A DNA stretch of 64,000 nucleotides. Source: Glaciecola nitratireducens FR1064. Lineage in GTDB: Bacteria; Pseudomonadota; Gammaproteobacteria; Enterobacterales; Alteromonadaceae. Both the position numbers and the translations under genes were made by a program. Positions 45,839 through 54,628 of the stretch are shown piece by piece. Positions within the stretch are counted from its first letter, which is position 1, and every line of letters begins with the position of its first letter. Where the stretch lies: positions 2,542,001 to 2,606,000 of the forward strand of contig NC_016041.1 in NCBI RefSeq assembly GCF_000226565.1. Reading direction: 5' to 3'. The notes under the pieces are model-generated. The model worked only from the letters and a program-made list of their open reading frames with translations. It was not told the DNA's origin and made no database searches.

Positions 45839-48043
45839 CTAAGCGTATCTCTTCAATAAATTTGCAATGTCTAAAATTAGGGCAATGCCACCGTCCGAGG
45901 TAATCGTTGCGCCTGCCATGCCAGGAGTACCTTGCAATAAAGCATCTAGTGGCTTAATAACAACTTCTTCTTGACCAATCAGTGAATCAACTACGAAACC
46001 GACTTGCTTAGTACCTATTTGCATTACAACCACATGACCTTTCGAACGATCAACGTTCTGTGGTATGCGATTCAACCAGTCACCAAGGTAAAATAAAGGG
46101 ATGGCTTTCGACCTAACAATCATCGTTAATTGGCCATCTACTTTGTGTGTCTTACCAATATCCATATTGATAATCTCACTAACAGCACCTAGCGGTAAGG
46201 CAAACGTTTGCGCGCCCACCACAATCATTAGGGTTGGCAGTATTGCTAGGGTAAGCGGAACTTTGATTGCAAGTCTGGTGCCCTTTCCAAGCTCCGAATC
46301 AATGTTAACTGAACCGTTAAGTTGGTTGATTTTAGTTTTCACCACATCCATACCAACACCACGGCCAGAAATATCACTAATTTCCACTTTAGTAGAAAAA
46401 CCTGGAGCAAAAATAAGATTAAATGCCTCAACGTCTGACATTCTAGCTGCTGCATCAGCATCTAATACGCCACGATTAATCGCAATCTCTTTCAACTTTT
46501 CTGGATCCATTCCCTTACCATCATCGTCGATCGTAAGGAGGATATGATCACCTTCTTGGGAGGCAGACAGTTTCACCGTGCCCATTCTTGGTTTGCCTTG
46601 AGCCTCTCGCTCATCTGGCATTTCAATACCATGGTCAACCGAGTTTCTCACCAAATGCACTAAGGGATCAGCAAGTGCTTCAACTAAGTTTTTATCTAAA
46701 TCGGTTTCTTCACCAACGAGTTCAAGCGTAATTTCTTTCTTCAATGTTCTCGCCAAGTCACGAACGACGCGAGGAAAACGACCAAACACTTTCTTAATAG
46801 GCTGCATGCGGGTTTTCATCACAGCACCCTGCAAATCACCCGTAACTACGTCAAGGTTAGCGATGGCCTTCGCCATGCTCTCATCAGCATTATTAATGCT
46901 CAAGCTTAATAAGCGATTGCGCACTAATACAAGCTCACCTACCATATTCATTATTTGGTCGAGTCTCTTAGTATCAACTCGAACTGTGGTTTCGGCTTGA
47001 GGTGCAGCACTCGCTTTCTTATCTTCTTTTTTCGCTGGCGGAGTTGGCGCTTTTGCTGCTGGCGCTGGCTGCGCCTTAGCAGGAGCTTTAGCAACAGGCT
47101 TTGCATCATCTTTTGGCGCGCTCGGCGCTTCAGTTTTTGGCGCTTCAGGTGCTTTCGCTGCCGTCTCATTAGCCACAGATGCAATCGGCGACTTACCTTC
47201 GCCATGCAGCTGGTCAAGTAAGGCCTCGAACTCATCGTCCGTTATTTCATCAGGGTTACTACTAGCGCTTTCGTTCGCGTTTTTGTCAGTGCTACTGGCG
47301 ACGCTCTGGGCTTCATTCTTCTCTTCAGCCTTGAATTGTCCCTTACCATGTAAATCGTCCAATAGGGCTTCAAATTCGTCGTCTGTGATGTCGTCAGCGC
47401 CTGAGTTCGTTGCTGCCGGAGCTGGTATTGGGGTTTCAACACTGTCAGATTTGGAAGGCCCTGAGCTACCGTGGAGCTCGTCTAATAAAGCTTCAAACTC
47501 GTCGTCAGTAATCTCATCAATATTAGCGTCAGCAGGCGCTTCGCTATTATCAATTGACTCATTATTTATTTCATTGATTTCATTGATTTCATCTTCAGTG
47601 TCATCAGCCGCGAGTTCAGCAACGTCAGTGGCAAAGATATTTTCATCGGCAGTTTCTGGCTTACTTAGTTTGTGTAAAACGGCGATAAGTTCGTCAGGAG
47701 CCGCTTCGAGAGCTTCCCGCTGCTTAACTTTTTCGAACATTTCAACAACAACGTCAGTTGCTTGAAGAATGACATCCATTAACTCTGGGGTCAGTGTTCG
47801 TTGACCATTGCGCATAACGTCAAACACGTTTTCTGCGCCATGGCAGATATTAACGAGTTCTGTTAACGCTAAAAACCCAGCACCGCCTTTGACCGTGTGA
47901 TAACCCCGGAAAATTGCATTAAGTAAATCTGCATCTTCTGGCTTATTCTCAAGATCAACAAGCTGTTCTTGGAGTTGTTCAAGTATTTCTCCGGCTTCCA
48001 CCAAGAAATCTTGCATTATTTCCTCGTCAACTTCAAACGACAT
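45839..48043 (-). CDS. cheA: Chemotaxis histidine kinase CheA
   Basis: 734 aa. P1/Hpt domain (1-105, phospho-His49 in YHTVKGGAG), a linker of about 245 residues with three DDEFEALLD repeats and an Ala/Pro/Lys-rich tail, then P3 dimerisation (about 350-420), P4 kinase (N-box LVRNSVDHGIE, G-boxes DDDGKGMD and GRGVGMDVV) and P5 CheW-like (about 600-734). No clear P2 CheY-binding domain is seen, as is common in polar-flagellate CheA. The linker place is where Vibrio CheA has its ParP-interacting LID. ATG at 48043 behind GGGGAGCCGACGA. Confidence 0.96.
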   Translation of the reverse strand: MSFEVDEEIMQDFLVEAGEILEQLQEQLVDLENKPEDADLLNAIFRGYHTVKGGAGFLALTELVNICHGAENVFDVMRNGQRTLTPELMDVILQATDVVVEMFEKVKQREALEAAPDELIAVLHKLSKPETADENIFATDVAELAADDTEDEINEINEINNESIDNSEAPADANIDEITDDEFEALLDELHGSSGPSKSDSVETPIPAPAATNSGADDITDDEFEALLDDLHGKGQFKAEEKNEAQSVASSTDKNANESASSNPDEITDDEFEALLDQLHGEGKSPIASVANETAAKAPEAPKTEAPSAPKDDAKPVAKAPAKAQPAPAAKAPTPPAKKEDKKASAAPQAETTVRVDTKRLDQIMNMVGELVLVRNRLLSLSINNADESMAKAIANLDVVTGDLQGAVMKTRMQPIKKVFGRFPRVVRDLARTLKKEITLELVGEETDLDKNLVEALADPLVHLVRNSVDHGIEMPDEREAQGKPRMGTVKLSASQEGDHILLTIDDDGKGMDPEKLKEIAINRGVLDADAAARMSDVEAFNLIFAPGFSTKVEISDISGRGVGMDVVKTKINQLNGSVNIDSELGKGTRLAIKVPLTLAILPTLMIVVGAQTFALPLGAVSEIINMDIGKTHKVDGQLTMIVRSKAIPLFYLGDWLNRIPQNVDRSKGHVVVMQIGTKQVGFVVDSLIGQEEVVIKPLDALLQGTPGMAGATITSDGGIALILDIANLLKRYA
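47201..47518 (-). repeat. Three ITDDEFEALLD-LHG repeats in the CheA linker
   Basis: Residues 176-192, 217-233 and 265-281 of CheA each read D-[ED]-ITDDEFEALLD-x-LHG, at spacings of 41 and 48 residues, separated by unlike low-complexity sequence. The middle residue varies (E, D, Q). Such short acidic-hydrophobic helices look like linear docking motifs, possibly for ParP or ParC. Confidence 0.85.
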
Positions 48044-48055
48044 TCGTCGGCTCCC

Positions 48056-48814
48056 CTAAAACCCTAAACTTGACAGCAAATCGTCAACGTCGTCTTGTCC
48101 ACTTACTACGTCGTCTCGTGTATCTGCATCGATAATTGGCCCTTCGGCTTTTACTGTATCGGTCTGTTTCTTAGAAGTTTGAGGATTATCTTCCTCTAGC
48201 TGCAATTCTCCGACATCACCAAATGCCGTGAGCATTGAAACAAGGCTATCTTCGACTTCTTTAACCAGTTCTATAACGCGACGAATAACTTGCCCAGTGA
48301 GATCTTGATAGCCTTGAGCCATCAATACTTCGGTAAGCAATGAATTTAACGTTGCAGAGTCTCGGCTTGCATCTGTTATTAACGTATCAAGTTCTAAGCA
48401 CAGGTGCTTAAATTCGCCTAACTCAATTTGGCGACTCATTAGTTTTTGCCATTCAGGCATGATGTTATTTAAACGCTGGTTCAAACCTTCCGCAAGTGGC
48501 ATGCACTTTTCAACAGCATCCATCGTGGTGTTTGCCGCTTTTTCCGTCTCTTCAATAACATAAATTAAACGAGAGCGTGCGTCGGGAATTTCGTCCTGCA
48601 TCAAATTAGCGATGCGTTCATCTATTTGGAAGTTATTCAGTGAGTCATGCAGTTGGCGAGTCAATTTTCCTACTTCAGAAAAAAGCTCGGTTGACTCTCG
48701 CATGGTGATTACATCTACCAGTGCGTTCGCCTTATCGCGATCGCCTTTTTCAAGATACTCAACTAGTAGTTTCGCTTCTTCTAGCGAAACTAAGTCTCTT
48801 TCGGTCGTTGTCAT
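48056..48814 (-). CDS. cheZ: CheY-P phosphatase CheZ
   Basis: 252 aa. It is helical with a long hairpin. The catalytic region is LMAQGYQDLTGQVIRRVIEL (the QDLTGQ motif with the active-site Asp and Gln), and the C-terminal tail ends DVDDLLSSLGF, the CheY-binding peptide. It speeds removal of phosphate from CheY. It follows cheY by 30 bases and precedes cheA by 12. ATG at 48814 behind GGGGTAACGTTGA. Confidence 0.95.
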   Translation of the reverse strand: MTTTERDLVSLEEAKLLVEYLEKGDRDKANALVDVITMRESTELFSEVGKLTRQLHDSLNNFQIDERIANLMQDEIPDARSRLIYVIEETEKAANTTMDAVEKCMPLAEGLNQRLNNIMPEWQKLMSRQIELGEFKHLCLELDTLITDASRDSATLNSLLTEVLMAQGYQDLTGQVIRRVIELVKEVEDSLVSMLTAFGDVGELQLEEDNPQTSKKQTDTVKAEGPIIDADTRDDVVSGQDDVDDLLSSLGF

Positions 48815-48844
48815 TCAACGTTACCCCATTAAGAAATATCGCTG

Positions 48845-49228
48845 TTAACCTAGACGTTCAAAAATCTTTTCTAGCTTTTCTTTTAGCGTTGCAGCTGTGA
48901 ACGGTTTTACAACGTAACCATTTACCCCCGCTTGCGCCGCGGCAACTATCTGTTCTTTCTTCGCTTCTGCAGTGACCATTAAAACAGGTAAATGCTTTAA
49001 ATTATCGTCAGCGCGGATTGCGCGAAGAAGATCGATCCCTTGCATACCTGGCATATTCCAATCCGTTACAACGAAATCGAAATCACCTTGCACAAGCATA
49101 GGCAATGCCGTATTTCCGTCATCTGCTTCTTGAATGCTAGTAAAGCCAAGATCTTTTAACAAATTTTTAATGATACGCCTCATCGTTGAGAAATCATCAA
49201 CAACTAAGATTTTCATATTCTTATTCAA
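48845..49228 (-). CDS. cheY: Chemotaxis response regulator CheY
   Basis: 127 aa from a TTG at 49228. Receiver residues all present: D11-D12, phospho-acceptor D56 (VVTDWNMPG), T86, K108. It binds the flagellar switch (FliM/FliN) when phosphorylated. GGAGG lies 5 bases before the TTG, while the alternative ATG four codons later would be 17 bases from it. The codons just before the TTG read EAV-LNKNMK, like the start of Vibrio cholerae CheY-3 (MEAILNKNMK, from memory), so the N-terminal tail is conserved. It begins the che part of the cluster after fliA. Confidence 0.95.
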   Translation of the reverse strand: MNKNMKILVVDDFSTMRRIIKNLLKDLGFTSIQEADDGNTALPMLVQGDFDFVVTDWNMPGMQGIDLLRAIRADDNLKHLPVLMVTAEAKKEQIVAAAQAGVNGYVVKPFTAATLKEKLEKIFERLG

Positions 49229-49279
49229 AACTGCCTCCGCTGAGGTACAAATTAACTACAAAAATAAAACGGAGAAAAC

Positions 49280-50008
49280 TTAGTCGGCTGTACGCCATGA
49301 CTGCATTTTCGACTTTAACTTTAACATTGCTTGACTATGAATTTGACTCACTCGTGATTCACTCACCTCGAGCACTTCGCCAATTTCACGCAAGTTTAAC
49401 TCTTCGTCGTAATAAAGTGAGAGCACGATCGCTTCTCGCTCTGGTAATGTTGTTATCGCCCGAGCCAGCGCTTTCTGAAATGATCCTTGCACCATATCTT
49501 CAAAAGGACTGTCTGCTCCTTTCGTTGCGTCGGTGGTAAGAACGTCTTCACTTACGCCCAGATCTTCGATTCCAACAAGTTTACCCGCGTTAACTTCATT
49601 CAACATTTGATGATATTCCTGCACCGACACTTGCAGCCTTTCAGCTACGTCAATGTCGCGTGCGTCGCGGCCGGTCGCTTTTTCCACATCAGAAATAGCT
49701 TGCGTTATTGCTCGACTATTCTTATGAACCGAACGCGGAGTCCAGTCACCTTTTCGAATTTCGTCAAGCATCGAACCGCGAATGCGAATACCGGCAAAGG
49801 TCTCAAAACTTGCACCCTTGGAGCCATCAAAGTTTCTTGCTGCTTCCAGCAAGCCAATCATCCCTGCTTGAATCAAGTCGTCCACGAGAACACTTGCTGG
49901 CAACCTTGCCATTAGATGATGAGCAATTCTTTTCACCAAAGGCGCATGCCGCTCGACCAGTTGGTTTTTATCAATTTGTTGTTGATAGACTGCCACTTTG
50001 TTACTCAC
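49280..50008 (-). CDS. fliA: Flagellar sigma factor FliA (sigma-28)
   Basis: 242 aa (E. coli 239). Region 2: HAPLVKRIAHHLMARLPASV, then DDLIQAGMIGLLEAARNFD. Region 3: IRGSMLDEIRKGDWTPRSVH. Region 4: LPEREAIVLSLYYDEELNLR and VLEVSESRVSQIHSQAM. It directs late flagellar and chemotaxis genes; FlgM, its anti-sigma, is not here. GTG start at 50008 behind AGGTAACTAATCA. It follows flhG by 11 bases. Confidence 0.96.
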   Translation of the reverse strand: MSNKVAVYQQQIDKNQLVERHAPLVKRIAHHLMARLPASVLVDDLIQAGMIGLLEAARNFDGSKGASFETFAGIRIRGSMLDEIRKGDWTPRSVHKNSRAITQAISDVEKATGRDARDIDVAERLQVSVQEYHQMLNEVNAGKLVGIEDLGVSEDVLTTDATKGADSPFEDMVQGSFQKALARAITTLPEREAIVLSLYYDEELNLREIGEVLEVSESRVSQIHSQAMLKLKSKMQSWRTAD

Positions 50009-50019
50009 TGATTAGTTAC

Positions 50020-50871
50020 CTACTCGTTTCTCGATACTAACTGCTCAATAAAAAATTCCAAATGCCCGCCGGGTTGCGCCGGTATGGGCCAAGTCATGGA
50101 CTTTTGAGCTAGGTTAGTTATCGCCAATGCCGCAGGCGATGATGGATATGCATCAACAATAGCAGCTTGTTTACGTACTGATTTACGAATATTCTCGTCG
50201 AATGGAATCACTCCCACCAACTCTAATGCAACATCCAAAAATCGCCCTGTCACCTTGGAAAGCTTACTAAACAGTTCTTTCCCTTCCCTTTCACTTCGAA
50301 CCATGTTCGCAACGATTTTAAATTTAAAAACGCCGTGCTCACGGTTCAGTATTTTTATCAATGCATAGGCATCGGTCAGTGAGGTAGGCTCGTCACACAC
50401 AACGACAAGAACATCTTGTGCCGCCCGAGAAAAGCTCATGACCATGTCAGAAATGCCGGCTGCAGTATCGATTATCAACACATCTATTTCGGTGCGCAAC
50501 TCGCTGAAGGCTCTAATAAGACCAGCGTGCTCTGTAGGACCCAACTCAGCCATTGACTTTGAGCCTGAAGTGGCAGGCGCGATTTTAACGCCGTGAGGAC
50601 CCGTTACTAAAATGTCATCTAAGGTGCATTCGCCTCTGAGTACATGTGATAAATTTTTATCTACACGCAGTCCAAGTAAAACGTCAACGTTAGCCAGACC
50701 TAAATCGGCATCAAGCACAAGAACACGCTTGCCTTGCTTGGCTAAAGAGATGGCTAAATTCAAAGACACGTTGGTTTTACCCACACCACCTTTTCCACCT
50801 GTGACCGCCATGACTTTAATTAATTTGGACTTATTCATTTTTCTTAAGCTACTCGCTTGATCTTCTATCAT
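50020..50871 (-). CDS. flhG: FlhG (FleN), MinD-like regulator of flagellar number
   Basis: 283 aa. Deviant Walker A TGGKGGVGKTNVSLNLAIS (residues about 24-42), switch motifs DADLGLANVD and IDTAAGISD, and a C-terminal membrane-targeting-like helix region. FlhG limits flagella to one at the pole by opposing FlhF and FlrA/FleQ. The N-terminal DQASSLRKMN matches the FlhF-activating DQAxxLR motif. Its ATG overlaps the flhF stop (ATGA). Confidence 0.95.
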   Translation of the reverse strand: MIEDQASSLRKMNKSKLIKVMAVTGGKGGVGKTNVSLNLAISLAKQGKRVLVLDADLGLANVDVLLGLRVDKNLSHVLRGECTLDDILVTGPHGVKIAPATSGSKSMAELGPTEHAGLIRAFSELRTEIDVLIIDTAAGISDMVMSFSRAAQDVLVVVCDEPTSLTDAYALIKILNREHGVFKFKIVANMVRSEREGKELFSKLSKVTGRFLDVALELVGVIPFDENIRKSVRKQAAIVDAYPSSPAALAITNLAQKSMTWPIPAQPGGHLEFFIEQLVSRNE

Positions 50872-52415
50872 CCTGCTCTGACACCCTCATCAGAATTCAA
50901 TGGGCTAGTATGCGCCAAAGCATACTTTTTATAAAGTTTTGACGCTACCATTATTAAATTTTTTGCATCGGCAAGTTTTATATCTTCTGGCACTCTCTGT
51001 CCATCCGTTACGTAGCTTAGTCTAAGGTCGTTTTCGATGACCACACTTAGGGCCTCTCCAAGACTATAGCACTCGTCTAATTTACTGAAAATGCAGCCTG
51101 TAAGGTTTATGTTCTTATACGCTTGTATGGTTTGATGTAACACCTGATACTGCGCGCCTGCAGGCAATACTAAGTATTTTTTAATGTTTGCCGTCGTTTC
51201 TTTTTCATAATCATTTAACTGTGTCACTAAACGAGCGTCACGTTGACTAAAACCGGCGGTATCAATAAGGACTAATTTTTTGTGCCTTAATTGATAAAGT
51301 ATATGGGCTAACTCTTCAGATGTCTGTGCTTTTTTCACGGTACAGCCAATAATTTTACCGTATGTCGCTAATTGCTCAAAAGCCGCAATTCGATATGTAT
51401 CTACAGTAATCATGGCGACTTCATTAGCACCATACTTCTGTGCAAATTTTGCGGCTAATTTTGCAACTGTTGTCGTTTTACCTGTGCCTGTTGGTCCGAC
51501 CAAAGCAACAATACCTGACTGTTGCAAAATGTCGTTGCCGCCTATGTGTAGACGATTGGAAATTAGATTCAATAAGTAATCCCAGCCTTCTGTTTCAGTC
51601 GCTTGGGGTGGCAGAAAACTCACTAATTGCTCGACGAGTCTTTCACTGATCCCCATGCCTAATAACTTATTACCGAGAAAATAGTGTGTTGGGTTTTTAC
51701 GTTTGCTCTTTTCATCACTCAAGCCATTCACTTGATATTGTAAAACATTACGAATAGAAGCCAGTTCTGATTTGATAAAATCAAGCCCATCATTTGAAGA
51801 GAAACTTTTGTCTTGGCTGAATAAATCTGACGCTTGGCTGTCGGCAAAGTCATGTTCCATTGAAAAATCATCCATCGGTTTGGTTACTGGAGTTCTTGCG
51901 TATTCATGGGTTAGTTCTGCCTCGCGACGACGCTTTTCTGCCTGCTGTGAATCGGCATAGGCTTGACTAACGCGAGGTTGATTTTGATTCACAGCTTGTG
52001 TCGGCTGCGGTGATTGAGCGCTACGCTGTTGTGAATACTGTTTGCTGTTTTCTTTATCAGTGTATTGCTCATTTTTGCGACCATAAGCCGCATTGGAAAG
52101 CGCTACACTTTCAAATCCATCGCTATTTTCGTCAACTAACTTACCTGCATGCTGTTTTTCCAGTAGTGCTTTGAGGCTATCAGGTCCATCATCACCAATT
52201 ATTTCGCTCAGGGTTGGCGTATTTTTTGACCTTCTGCCTAAGCTTATTGTGGGAGCCGGTTTTGTCATTTCAGTCTCTTTATCCACTGCAGCAACAAGCT
52301 CTACGCCATCTGCTACCTTTTTATTAGACATAATAACTGCGTCGCCGCCAAGTTCGTCTTTCACTTGCTTGAGCGCTTCACGCATATCTTTGCCAAAAAA
52401 ACGTCTAATTTTCAT
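50868..52415 (-). CDS. flhF: FlhF, SRP-like GTPase placing the polar flagellum
   Basis: 515 aa. N-terminal B domain (about 1-75: MKIRRFFGKDMREALKQVKD), a variable glutamine/serine-rich linker to about 200, then the SRP-type NG domain with G1 VGPTGTGKTTTVAKLAAKFA, G2/IBD MITVDTYRIAAFEQL, G3 DTAGFSQRD and G4-type FSKLDECYSLGE. It recruits early flagellar parts to the pole, and FlhG stimulates its GTPase. ATG at 52415 behind AGGACATC. It follows flhA by 32 bases. Confidence 0.96.
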   Translation of the reverse strand: MKIRRFFGKDMREALKQVKDELGGDAVIMSNKKVADGVELVAAVDKETEMTKPAPTISLGRRSKNTPTLSEIIGDDGPDSLKALLEKQHAGKLVDENSDGFESVALSNAAYGRKNEQYTDKENSKQYSQQRSAQSPQPTQAVNQNQPRVSQAYADSQQAEKRRREAELTHEYARTPVTKPMDDFSMEHDFADSQASDLFSQDKSFSSNDGLDFIKSELASIRNVLQYQVNGLSDEKSKRKNPTHYFLGNKLLGMGISERLVEQLVSFLPPQATETEGWDYLLNLISNRLHIGGNDILQQSGIVALVGPTGTGKTTTVAKLAAKFAQKYGANEVAMITVDTYRIAAFEQLATYGKIIGCTVKKAQTSEELAHILYQLRHKKLVLIDTAGFSQRDARLVTQLNDYEKETTANIKKYLVLPAGAQYQVLHQTIQAYKNINLTGCIFSKLDECYSLGEALSVVIENDLRLSYVTDGQRVPEDIKLADAKNLIMVASKLYKKYALAHTSPLNSDEGVRAG

Positions 52416-52447
52416 GATGTCCTCGTTAGTGTTTGTAATGCGTCAGT

Positions 52448-54547
52448 TTATTGACCGACTGATGACACTATTTTTATTTGTTTGTCGTCGGGTATCTCTT
52501 GATACGACAACACATGTAATCCTACAACAGCGTGTTTCAAAAACCTTGATAGCACCGGACGTAGCATGCCTGATGTCAATAGTACCGAAGGCTCGCCAGC
52601 GAGTTCTTGTTGCTGACTGGCCTCAGTTAACGATTGCTGAATTTTCTCTGCAAGGCCTGGCTCAATACCAGCACCATCTTCACCACCTGCTTGTAATGAC
52701 TGATGCAACATCTGTTCCAAGTCTGGCGCTAAAGTGATAACCGGTATTTCATTACCCCCTGCCGTAATGTCTTGCACAATCAAACGCTTCAGTGCAATTC
52801 GCAGGGCAGACACCAATACGTCTGGATCTTGACTTTTAGGGCCGTACTCACACAGTGTTTGACAAATTGTACGCATATCTCTAATTGGCACGCCTTCATA
52901 CAACAGCGTTTGCAGTACTTTAACAATGGTGCTCAGCGACAAAATATCAGGTACTAGTCCTTCCACTAGTTTCGGATTGGTTTTCTCAAGCATATCAAGT
53001 AACTGCTGAACTTCTTCGTGTCCCAATAATTGATATGCATTCGTTGTTAGCAACTGACTTAGGTGTGTGGCGACCACTGTGGCAGAATCAACAACTGTAT
53101 AACCGAGGGTTTGTGCATGTTCACGTTGGTTAGCTTTGATCCAGACAGCATCTAAGCCAAATGCAGGATCCTTGGTTTTGGTTCCCGATAGCTCACCGAA
53201 TACCTGACCAGGATTAATCGCTAGCTCGTTGTCATGACTGATTTCCGCATCACCTATTGACACTCCCATCATCGAAATGGAGTAAGCATTAGGTGAAAAG
53301 TCCAAATTATCACGAATGTGCACAGGCGGAATAAGGAAACCCAGCTCTTGCGACAGTTTTTTACGTACGCCTTTGATTCGCGTCAATAATTCACCGCCTT
53401 GAGATTTATCTACAAGCGGAATAAGACGGTATCCCACCTCGAGTCCAATAGTATCGACGTGTTGAACATCGTCCCAACCAAGTTCTTTGATTTCACTAGG
53501 GCCTTTGTTTGAATCCGGCATTGTTTCTACTAGCGCTCTATCTTTTGCTTCCTTCGCTTTCATCTTGTCTCTAAAGAAAGCATAAGCAAACACGGCAGCA
53601 GAGAAGCCAAGGAAAGCAACATGCGGCATGCCCGGAACGATGCCCATAACAAATAGAATGCCCGAGGTAATGTAAAGAGCTTTGCGGTTGGCTAACTGCT
53701 CTCTAATTTCATGCCCCATTTCCTGCGAGTCATTTTCTCGGGTAACGATAATTGCGGTTGCAACAGAAAGTAGCAAAGACGGGATTTGTGCGACGAGTCC
53801 GTCACCAATCGTCAGGATGGTATAAACTTCCATCGCCGTGGAAAAATTTAGATCATGTTGAAACATGCCCACGAATAAACCGCCGACAATATTGATTAAC
53901 ATAATGAAGAGGCCAGCGATTGCGTCCCCTTTTACAAATTTAGACGCACCGTCCATCGAACCATAAAAGTCAGCTTCAGAGGTGATTTCTTCTCGTCTCT
54001 TTCTCGCTTGATCTTGATCGATGTAACCAGCGTTCAAGTCGGCATCAATCGCCATTTGTTTGCCCGGCATAGCGTCCAAGGTAAATCGAGCGCTAACTTC
54101 AGAAATACGTCCAGCACCCGCCGTTACTACTTTAAAATTGATAATCAACAAGATTGCAAAGACGACGACACCCACCACATAATTGCCGCCGATAACTACT
54201 TCACCAAACGCTTGTATGACCTTCCCAGCCGCGTCTCCACCCTCATGCCCTTCCAATAACACAATTCGCGTAGAGGCAACGTTTAGGGCCAAACGCAAAA
54301 CGGTAGCAACCAATAGAACAAGGGGGAATATGCCAAAATCGACAGGACGTTTAGTTAATACAGAAACCAAAATAATGACGAGCGATAGAGCAATATTGAA
54401 GCTAAAAAGCACATCTAAAAGAATAGCTGGCATCGGCAAAATGACCATGCCCATAATGGCTAAAACGACAATTGGCGCGCCCATACCAGCAGCGATACCT
54501 TTTAATTGCGTTCTATCTACACGTTGAAAAGCGGAAGTTAATTGCAT
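52448..54547 (-). CDS. flhA: Flagellar export gate protein FlhA
   Basis: 699 aa from the ATG at 54547 (MQLTSAFQRV); an ATG six codons earlier is possible. Eight membrane helices in the first ~330 residues, with the FHIPEP signature GRISEVSARFTLDAMPGKQ. The cytoplasmic export-gate domain follows (HVDTIGLEVGYRLIPLVDKS; GYTVVDSATVVATHLSQL). It is the core of the flagellar type III export channel. The nearest upstream gene on this strand is the diguanylate cyclase, but a sigma-54 promoter at 54589-54604 serves flhA. Confidence 0.96.
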   Translation of the reverse strand: MQLTSAFQRVDRTQLKGIAAGMGAPIVVLAIMGMVILPMPAILLDVLFSFNIALSLVIILVSVLTKRPVDFGIFPLVLLVATVLRLALNVASTRIVLLEGHEGGDAAGKVIQAFGEVVIGGNYVVGVVVFAILLIINFKVVTAGAGRISEVSARFTLDAMPGKQMAIDADLNAGYIDQDQARKRREEITSEADFYGSMDGASKFVKGDAIAGLFIMLINIVGGLFVGMFQHDLNFSTAMEVYTILTIGDGLVAQIPSLLLSVATAIIVTRENDSQEMGHEIREQLANRKALYITSGILFVMGIVPGMPHVAFLGFSAAVFAYAFFRDKMKAKEAKDRALVETMPDSNKGPSEIKELGWDDVQHVDTIGLEVGYRLIPLVDKSQGGELLTRIKGVRKKLSQELGFLIPPVHIRDNLDFSPNAYSISMMGVSIGDAEISHDNELAINPGQVFGELSGTKTKDPAFGLDAVWIKANQREHAQTLGYTVVDSATVVATHLSQLLTTNAYQLLGHEEVQQLLDMLEKTNPKLVEGLVPDILSLSTIVKVLQTLLYEGVPIRDMRTICQTLCEYGPKSQDPDVLVSALRIALKRLIVQDITAGGNEIPVITLAPDLEQMLHQSLQAGGEDGAGIEPGLAEKIQQSLTEASQQQELAGEPSVLLTSGMLRPVLSRFLKHAVVGLHVLSYQEIPDDKQIKIVSSVGQ

Positions 54548-54588
54548 ACAACAGAATTTTGACATCTAAGTAATAATACTGCTTGTAT

Positions 54589-54604
54589 TACAACTACCGT
54601 GCCA
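54589..54604 (-). promoter_or_regulatory. Sigma-54 promoter of flhA
   Basis: Minus strand TGGCACGGTAGTTGTA fits TGGCACG-N4-TTGCW with one mismatch, 42 bases before the flhA start. flhA is sigma-54-controlled (class II or III) in Vibrio and Pseudomonas, so position and match agree. Confidence 0.88.
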
Positions 54605-54628
54605 ACACGCTGGAGTTTATGAAAAAAA

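Noticed and set aside
46951..47442. Open frames on both strands inside the cheA linker
   Set aside because: They are shadows of the low-complexity Ala/Pro/Lys and Asp/Glu coding sequence; composition is extreme and no start signals exist.
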